Shown: positions 56,889 to 64,000 of the stretch, in pieces | How the letters are laid out: each line of letters starts with the position of its first letter | How positions within the stretch are numbered: the first letter of the stretch is position 1 | From: Tragulus kanchil | Lineage: Eukaryota > Chordata > Mammalia > Artiodactyla > Tragulidae | Length of the DNA: 64,000 nt | Reading direction: 5' to 3' | Assembly: GCA_022376925.1 (NCBI GenBank) | Contig: JAIOJX010000030.1 | Span: forward strand, 170,929,298-170,993,297 | Notes under the pieces: generated by a model | Databases searched by the model: none | Told to the model about the DNA's origin: nothing | Seen by the model: the letters and a program-made list of their open reading frames with translations, nothing else | Position numbers and translations under genes: made by a program

Positions 56889-59040
56889 GATTCCATGATC
56901 CATTTGAGACAATTTGCTACAGGCTTCAGATTCCAATTTTGCAGAACAGTCAGAGATCACTTAACTGCATTTTGCCTGTTTACAAGAGCTGATGATGCTT
57001 GCTTCACCAAATGACTCTTTAAGGAAATTCAAACAAAAAAGTCATTTTCTTTTCTCTGCTTTTTTTCTTCTTCAGAAACTTCTCAGGGAAAGGCAACTAA
57101 CGTGTGTATAAATGTCTCTATGAGCCTCAAAACCAATGCTGGTTAGAAGGATGGGGAGTTTGAGCTTGGCATTGAATAGTCAGCAGTGCTGGAAGCAGAG
57201 GACCTTCCTAAGTGACAGCATTTGCATCTTAATGCCGTCCTTAGATCGCTGTTGTTAAACTCCTCATGCCCTCTGTAATCTGTGAGGACCTTTTGAAACA
57301 GCTATTTTAGAAAAGAAGCTTTAATGTGAAAGTGCAAAGAATGCACAGGTTCTGTTTCTTTTCCATCAAGAGAGGGTTTTCTCCATTTGATAGCTGTTAC
57401 CTTTCAGGCAAGGCCTCCAAACCTCTGTGGTCTAAAGAAGCCATGCCTTTGGGTCTTCCTCTTCTCCAGTGACTCCTTTAGGCCCTCGGGCTGTCATGGT
57501 GCCCTCTGTCTTCCCGTAGGTACAGCTGCCGCAGATGAACAGGGTCGTGTGATTGGTGTCTGTCCCATGATGATATTTGTGACAGTGCTAAGTGGATGTA
57601 TGTTACTGAGTACTAGTTACATCGACTTAGCAAAGTAGACAGTCTTAGTGCTGAGAACTAGATTTTATTCCATGGACGTGCTGAGTGTTTAAGCCCAAGG
57701 AGACAGTTCTCAGATCGCTCTGTGAGACTATTTTGAAGAGCTAAGAGAGGAGCTGGGATACATAGGAGTTTAAAAAAAAACACACACACAAATAGGAAAA
57801 TCAAAAGATAACTGTAAACTAAAGAAAACGCTAGACATTGTAAGTTAATGAACTGAGCACTTCTCTAGTTGAGAAGACACTGGAGTCAGGGCTTATTGAT
57901 CCCATTCCTTTGATGTGTACCTCAGTATCCTGTTTTATCCATTCCCTCAGGGTGAGTTCAATTGCAGAAAAAAGTCAGAGATCAACTTTACACTGATTCC
58001 ATGATCCATTTGAGACAATTTGCTACAGGCTTCAGATTCCAATTTTGCAGAACAGTCAGAGATCACTTAACTGCATTTTGCCTGTTTACAAGAGCTGATG
58101 ATGCTTGCTTCACCAAATGACTCTTTAAGGAAATTCAAACAAAAAAGTCATTTTCTTTTCTCTGCTTTTTTTCTTCTTCAGAAACTTCTCAGGGAAAGGC
58201 AACTAACGTGTGTATAAATGTCTCTATGAGCCTCAAAACCAATGCTGGTTAGAAGGATGGGGAGTTTGAGCTTGGCATTGAATAGTCAGCAGTGCTGGAA
58301 GCAGAGGACCTTCCTAAGTGACAGCATTTGCATCTTAATGCCGTCCTTAGATCGCTGTTGTTAAACTCCTCATGCCCTCTGTAATCTGTGAGGACCTTTT
58401 GAAACAGCTATTTTAGAAAAGAAGCTTTAATGTGAAAGTGCAAAGAATGCACAGGTTCTGTTTCTTTTCCATCAAGAGAGGGTTTTCTCCATTTGATAGC
58501 TGTTACCTTTCAGGCAAGGCCTCCAAACCTCTGTGGTCTAAAGAAGCCATGCCTTTGGGTCTTCCTCTTCTCCAGTGACTCCTTTAGGCCCTCGGGCTGT
58601 CATGGTGCCCTCTGTCTTCCCGTAGGTACAGCTGCCGCAGATGAACAGGGTCGTGTGATTGGTGTCTGTCCCATGATGATATTTGTGACAGTGCTAAGTG
58701 GATGTATGTTACTGAGTACTAGTTACATCGACTTAGCAAAGTAGACAGTCTTAGTGCTGAGAACTAGATTTTATTCCATGGACGTGCTGAGTGTTTAAGC
58801 CCAAGGAGACAGTTCTCAGATCGCTCTGTGAGACTATTTTGAAGAGCTAAGAGAGGAGCTGGGATACATAGGAGTTTAAAAAAAAACACACACACAAATA
58901 GGAAAATCAAAAGATAACTGTAAACTAAAGAAAACGCTAGACATTGTAAGTTAATGAACTGAGCACTTCTCTAGTTGAGAAGACACTGGAGTCAGGGCTT
59001 ATTGATCCCATTCCTTTGATGTGTACCTCAGTATCCTGTT
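56889..59040. repeat. Tandem duplication D21 (period 1106)
   Basis: Copy A is 56889-57934 and copy B 57995-59040. The 60-bp spacer 57935-57994 starts as a corrupted form of the true continuation (ATTCCCTCAGGGTG is shared) and then changes into AAGTCAGAGATCAACTTTAC, which echoes GTCAGAGATCACTTAACTGC inside the unit. Confidence 0.94.
57645..57960 (-). repeat. LTR-type repeat, antisense, related to the one at 55058
   Basis: CTAGATTTTATTCCATGGAC, GACAGTTCTCAGATCGCTCT, GAGGAGCTGGGATACATAGG and TTTGATGTGTACCTCAGTAT have the same antisense layout. The full duplicate, 58751-59070, continues into GAATTCCCTCAGGGTGCACC. Confidence 0.4.
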
Positions 59041-59070
59041 CTCTTCCATCCTGAATTCCCTCAGGGTGCA
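58751..59070 (-). repeat. LTR-type repeat (D21 copy, complete end)
   Basis: Second copy of 57645-57960 with the real downstream sequence. Confidence 0.4.
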
Positions 59071-59357
59071 CCGTGGTTGGGGGTGTGGCTGAAGTGCCTG
59101 CAGCATCCTTTGTTTACTGACTGGCAGGTGGCATTCTTTGTCCACAGGTGTTGATTCTTACTTACCTGTCCTGGGTTGCCTGAGGGTGGACCATCCTTGG
59201 CTGGGGTCCTGCGAGGGTGTGCTTCTAGGCACAGATCCAGCGGGGCTTGGTTCCTTACTGGAATTGTTCCACTTGTGTTCATTTCAGATCCCAGACAACA
59301 TGGAGCAACAGCTTCCTCAGAAAGCGTGGCAAGTCTTCTCGTGATGGTGACCAAAGT

Positions 59358-61556
59358 GTAAGAAGGTGAGTGAGTCACGTGATCTTTACTGCATCCGGTC
59401 TGCCTTCCTCCTAATGAATGAAGCGAGTTATTGCTACATGGCCACGACTCAAACCGAAGGGACTGGGGAGGCATTATATTCCATCATGAGAAGAAGTGAA
59501 TCATTTTGGAAAGCTTAATATCAGTCAAGCAGGTACATTACGTTTCTTGTGTGGGAGAGGAGTGGGAATGAATACTGGTCAGGCAGTATTCTGTTCTCCC
59601 ACAGCCTCCTACCATTTCTGGGCCATGTGCAAGGTCTGCATTTATTTACCTGCACAGTCAACTAGTGCTCATTGATTCCCCCATGTGTGAGGTACTAAGC
59701 ACTGACGTTATATTAGTGAAGACACAGAGGAAATGTAAAGCGTATGAACCTTCAGATCCTACTAGGAGACCTAGCAGAGGCCTGATATGATTAATAAGGG
59801 AGAAAGAGTTGATCTTTAGCTTTGGGAAGGGGGTGAGCTTAAATCTTAGAGATCCTGCATTGTAGAGGTGGTGAACATGGTTGATATTTCCCATGTTTCC
59901 AGAGACTTAATTCTTCCTGCAAGCCTCTTCTTTGTAAGTGACACCAGGTAAGATTTGCCTGGTCTAGTGGGAATATGTGTGTCTGGAACACTAAGTTCAG
60001 AAAAGGCTTAACACTGGTTAGTCAGGGAGGAGATTGGGTGTATTAGGTAAGGATTTTTGAAACTAGAGACTTGTCAGATCCAGGCATCAGCTGCCTGGCT
60101 TCTGAGGTCCCCAGAGAGGTGGCTGTTGTCTGACAGATATCTCAGATTTGGTCAGCTTCAGTCCAGTGGTTCAGACAGATGCTTCCAGAACTCATGGAAA
60201 CAGACAAAATGGCTAGATGGTGGTAAGGCAAAACTTTGTGTCGCTTGCTTTCTGCACTTGTGGCTGGCTGATAACTGCACTCTTGACTTTTCTCTGACCA
60301 TGACTGATGCTCAAAGATATCTTTGAATTGATCCCCACATATTGCTGGGGTAGGGGGGCATTCTGATTGCATTTCACAAAAAAGTATCTAGACAAATTTT
60401 CATCCACTTATATGAAGACCTATTTCAAGGCAAAAAGCTCTCTTGAAAGACCTATTTCAGGTAAGAAGGTGAGTGAGTCACGTGATCTTTACTGCATCCG
60501 GTCTGCCTTCCTCCTAATGAATGAAGCGAGTTATTGCTACATGGCCACGACTCAAACCGAAGGGACTGGGGAGGCATTATATTCCATCATGAGAAGAAGT
60601 GAATCATTTTGGAAAGCTTAATATCAGTCAAGCAGGTACATTACGTTTCTTGTGTGGGAGAGGAGTGGGAATGAATACTGGTCAGGCAGTATTCTGTTCT
60701 CCCACAGCCTCCTACCATTTCTGGGCCATGTGCAAGGTCTGCATTTATTTACCTGCACAGTCAACTAGTGCTCATTGATTCCCCCATGTGTGAGGTACTA
60801 AGCACTGACGTTATATTAGTGAAGACACAGAGGAAATGTAAAGCGTATGAACCTTCAGATCCTACTAGGAGACCTAGCAGAGGCCTGATATGATTAATAA
60901 GGGAGAAAGAGTTGATCTTTAGCTTTGGGAAGGGGGTGAGCTTAAATCTTAGAGATCCTGCATTGTAGAGGTGGTGAACATGGTTGATATTTCCCATGTT
61001 TCCAGAGACTTAATTCTTCCTGCAAGCCTCTTCTTTGTAAGTGACACCAGGTAAGATTTGCCTGGTCTAGTGGGAATATGTGTGTCTGGAACACTAAGTT
61101 CAGAAAAGGCTTAACACTGGTTAGTCAGGGAGGAGATTGGGTGTATTAGGTAAGGATTTTTGAAACTAGAGACTTGTCAGATCCAGGCATCAGCTGCCTG
61201 GCTTCTGAGGTCCCCAGAGAGGTGGCTGTTGTCTGACAGATATCTCAGATTTGGTCAGCTTCAGTCCAGTGGTTCAGACAGATGCTTCCAGAACTCATGG
61301 AAACAGACAAAATGGCTAGATGGTGGTAAGGCAAAACTTTGTGTCGCTTGCTTTCTGCACTTGTGGCTGGCTGATAACTGCACTCTTGACTTTTCTCTGA
61401 CCATGACTGATGCTCAAAGATATCTTTGAATTGATCCCCACATATTGCTGGGGTAGGGGGGCATTCTGATTGCATTTCACAAAAAAGTATCTAGACAAAT
61501 TTTCATCCACTTATATCCGAGTTTGAAGACCTATTTCAAGGCAAAAAAGCTCTCTT
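59358..61556. repeat. Tandem duplication D22 (period 1103)
   Basis: Copy A is 59358-60444 and copy B 60461-61556. The spacer 60445-60460 (GAAAGACCTATTTCAG) repeats a motif from 30 bases earlier. Copy A lacks CCGAGTTT near its end (CTTATATGAAGACC against CTTATATCCGAGTTTGAAGA). The unit itself has old repeat debris only. Confidence 0.95.
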
Positions 61557-62829
61557 AGAGAATAGAGACTGGGAAATGAAATAATGAGTGAACTGGAAAG
61601 GAAGTTTTCATTAATTCTCTCAGTGAAGGGTTAAGTAAAGCTCGGCGCGTGTCTCAGGATGGCACAAGTCATCATCAAAGATTCTTCAGTGACTGCTTGG
61701 TTTGTGCTGCTCATTTCTTCTAAGTTCTTTCATTCTCTCCAAGTTCAGTTAAAGAAGCCTTTTGTGTGGTGCAGACTTGTCCATAGGCATGTAGTATTGG
61801 AGGGTAAAAACAACTCAGTACAATACAGTGGAGACTGCTTACAGTTTAACATCAGTCATTACTCCCGAGAAAACCAGTCCTCACCGTAGTAGAAATTGTT
61901 TCTAACCCTGTGACCCTCTAATGCCCTGGCTCCCTACAATATTCTTGGTCATTTATTCCCTGGAAGACTTTTCTTCTCACTGAATTCCAGATTCCAACAT
62001 CTCAAAGTTTGCGATGTATTTTGCTCAGACTGGTTTTACTTTCTCTATCCTGCCTCAAAATAGGCTCCAGAATACTTTATACCCCACAGCTGTGTTAAGG
62101 ATCTGTGAGAAGCAGTAGGCATCCTTCCAGGGTCAGTGACCTTGCAGCACTAGCTAGTGTACCATTGTCACAGTGCTTGTAGCACTGGGAAGAGAGAAAG
62201 GGAGGAAAGGGGCTGGGGAGAATTGTACTTGCTTTTCACATGCACATTATTCTTTACATTTAGAAAGTAGTCTTCATGAATGGTTTTTCCTATAAAGTAA
62301 TCTTGACTACATTACCAGTCAAGTGTATAAGGCTCATTGTGGCCAAAATCAGGTCCTTTTTTTGCAACGAGAATGTGTCTTAGGCAGTCACTGGTCTAAG
62401 GAGGTGGAGAGGATCTGAATCTAACTCACAGTCCAGTGGAGTCTAGGAGGAGAACATTCCAGATCAACTAAAGTCCAGGTATCCTGCAAATTAAGAAAAA
62501 TATTCACTGTCATAGGCTATGAAACTTTCATGGATACTTGTTACACATTACTGCTGTAGTAGCTGGTTGATACATTGATGCTGAGAGTCAAACCAAGTCT
62601 GTGCCCACAGCCCTTGCTGTTTGCTGTGCCATGCTCTATTCTTACCTCTAAGGACCCTTAGGTTTGTCTTAGCACATTGGTGCCTTTTTTCTCTTCCTCT
62701 TATTAGGCCATAAGTTCCTAAAGGACAGAAAATTTATTTCTGCTGTCTCCTTGCCCCTCTCTCCATAGCTAGCATAAATCTCTGTCTCTTATTGTTGTTC
62801 AAGACAGATTTTGGATAAATGGTAAATTT
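61557..62829. other. Unique non-coding stretch
   Basis: No duplication, gene or recognised repeat. The 76-codon plus-strand ORF at 61659-61889 has no supporting context. Confidence 0.5.
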
Positions 62830-64000
62830 GAGCCTCAGGGTGGTGATCACCACAGGTGGAAATCATGTTCTAATTACCTGCTGGTAAATAACATCAGTAG
62901 TCTCAGCTGGAACCAGATGAGATTTAGAAATAGATTGGCAGAGACTCATCTCCCTGACAATGGCAGGGCTTAGATCTGGCAGCAGAAATCATGAGGTATA
63001 ACACAGTAATGTTCATGTAACATTAATGGTCTCGCTGTTATTTCACCGAAGTGCATGGTGAAAGGTATTTTTGGATTCATCTGAAAGGGTTTGTGATTAG
63101 AGTGACTGACTGTGTATAAAAATGAAAATAGTTTACAGACAGTGTTTTCTGCTTTTCCTAGAAAGCCATTCTGTCTACTGAGAAAATTGTGGAGTGTTCT
63201 AGTAACTCTTTTCATTTCCTGATTTTAGTCAAATAGGTTTTCTTACAGTGACTAAAAGCATGAAATATTGTTGTCACACCTGTGTTTTATTTTTTGTAGG
63301 ACTTAACTTTTTAACAGAAATGTGTATCAAAGTATAAAAAATAGAAAAAATGCAAAAGACCACTATGGTGCTTTGGTATTCTTCGAGTAACACACCAAGT
63401 ACTCAGTAGATCAAGGCAAAAATATTACGGGTGAAAGATACATGGGGATGAGTGGCTAGAAAAAAGTCAGCTTGACCGGAACATGGTGTGATGATTCTTA
63501 GTTTGATCCTGAAATAACTTTGACTGTTTTCAGTCAAGCGGTAGTAAAAATAGGAAAGGCTATCACAGACAAAAAGGCTCAAAATAGGACTGTGATCATC
63601 TCATGTCTTGTGATACTAAGGAGAACAGATATGGAACTCTTTAGTATTTTCAGACCATCTCTGCCTTGACAAACTGAAGAACTTGGCAGGACCTCAGAAA
63701 AGAGAGAGGCTGAGAAAGTTTTAGTATCTGGCTAAGGTTGAAGATGAGATGAAATGTGTTAGTTATGCCTGGGCTCCTTTTAAGCATGTTCATGGTGACT
63801 TCCACTTGCAAGAGAACAGGAAAGAGCTCTAAAAAATGTCACCATGACCCTTGATGTGATGTACTGTCTTCTTAATTCCCAGAGCCTCAGGGTGGTGATC
63901 ACCACAGGTGGAAATCATGTTCTAATTACCTGCTGGTAAATAACATCAGTAGTCTCAGCTGGAACCAGATGAGATTTAGAAATAGATTGGCAGAGACTCA
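62830..64000. repeat. Tandem duplication D23 (partial, period 1052)
   Basis: Copy A is 62830-63881. Copy B starts at 63882 (GAGCCTCAGGGTGGTGATCA) and runs off the window end with 119 matching bases visible. The interior 62949-63881 has no recognised gene or young repeat. Confidence 0.9.

Larger units (their letters stand above)
55037..57209. repeat. Tandem duplication D20 (period ~1079-1089)
   Basis: Copy A is 55037-56120 and copy B 56121-57209. Five bases are lost at the start of copy B (CAAGCCGAGAGTTGTG against CAAGAGATTGTG), and ten near the end of copy A (TTTGACCAATGTCAGC against TTTGAGCTTGGCATTGAATAGTCAGC). The centre is clean. Confidence 0.94.

Noticed and set aside
1..64000. Satellite DNA or macrosatellite array
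   Set aside because: Unit sequence changes at every step. No single monomer is repeated more than two or three times.
1..64000. A new mobile system that duplicates ~1.1-kb blocks
   Set aside because: No shared motif at the breakpoints, no coding capacity, corrupted junctions and homopolymer errors all point to a technical origin.

Overview
The window is vertebrate nuclear DNA from a ruminant artiodactyl. The evidence is many Bov-A2-type SINEs, tRNA-derived SINEs whose head resembles Bov-tA, artiodactyl-type L1 3' ends, an 81-bp mariner-type MITE, and older mammalian repeats (MLT1-like LTRs, MIR, L2 and MER5A-like pieces). I found no protein-coding exon, RNA gene, CpG island or CRISPR. The longest ORF is 191 codons, lies antisense in a low-complexity and repeat region, and is not credible as a gene. 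I read the locus as intergenic or deep intronic. The exact species is not determined.

The dominant feature is a staircase of about 23 direct tandem duplications, numbered D1 to D23 below. Each has a period of about 1.05-1.21 kb and near-identical copies. In many cases the first copy of the next duplication starts inside the second copy of the previous one. About 24 kb of the 64 kb is redundant, so the underlying locus would be roughly 40 kb.

The duplications cluster at 1-3.3 kb, 11.9-18.0 kb, 18.8-21.2 kb, 21.9-26.0 kb, 26.75-29.1 kb, 29.7-40.1 kb, 40.8-47.1 kb, 51.1-59.0 kb, 59.4-61.6 kb and 62.8 kb to the window end. Three stretches are free of them: 3.3-11.9 kb, 47.1-51.0 kb and 61.6-62.8 kb.

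Some junctions are seamless. Others carry 10-60 bases of scrambled sequence that reads as a degraded version of both flanks, including G runs of 9 and 11. Differences between copies gather at homopolymers, G-rich tracts and the last tens of bases beside a junction. Together with the narrow period range and quasi-regular spacing, this looks like overlapping sequence pieces joined without merging (false duplication in assembly). A true biological staircase of tandem duplications is the less likely alternative.

Real biology under the artefact-like layer includes a tRNA-derived SINE of about 270-335 bp with clear target-site duplications and an internal region I do not recognise from the common cattle SINEs, an L1 fragment nested in an older L1, a mariner MITE, a MER2/Tigger-like DNA transposon, and ruminant LTR-type repeats. 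Repeat family names were given from remembered consensus patterns, not a database search.
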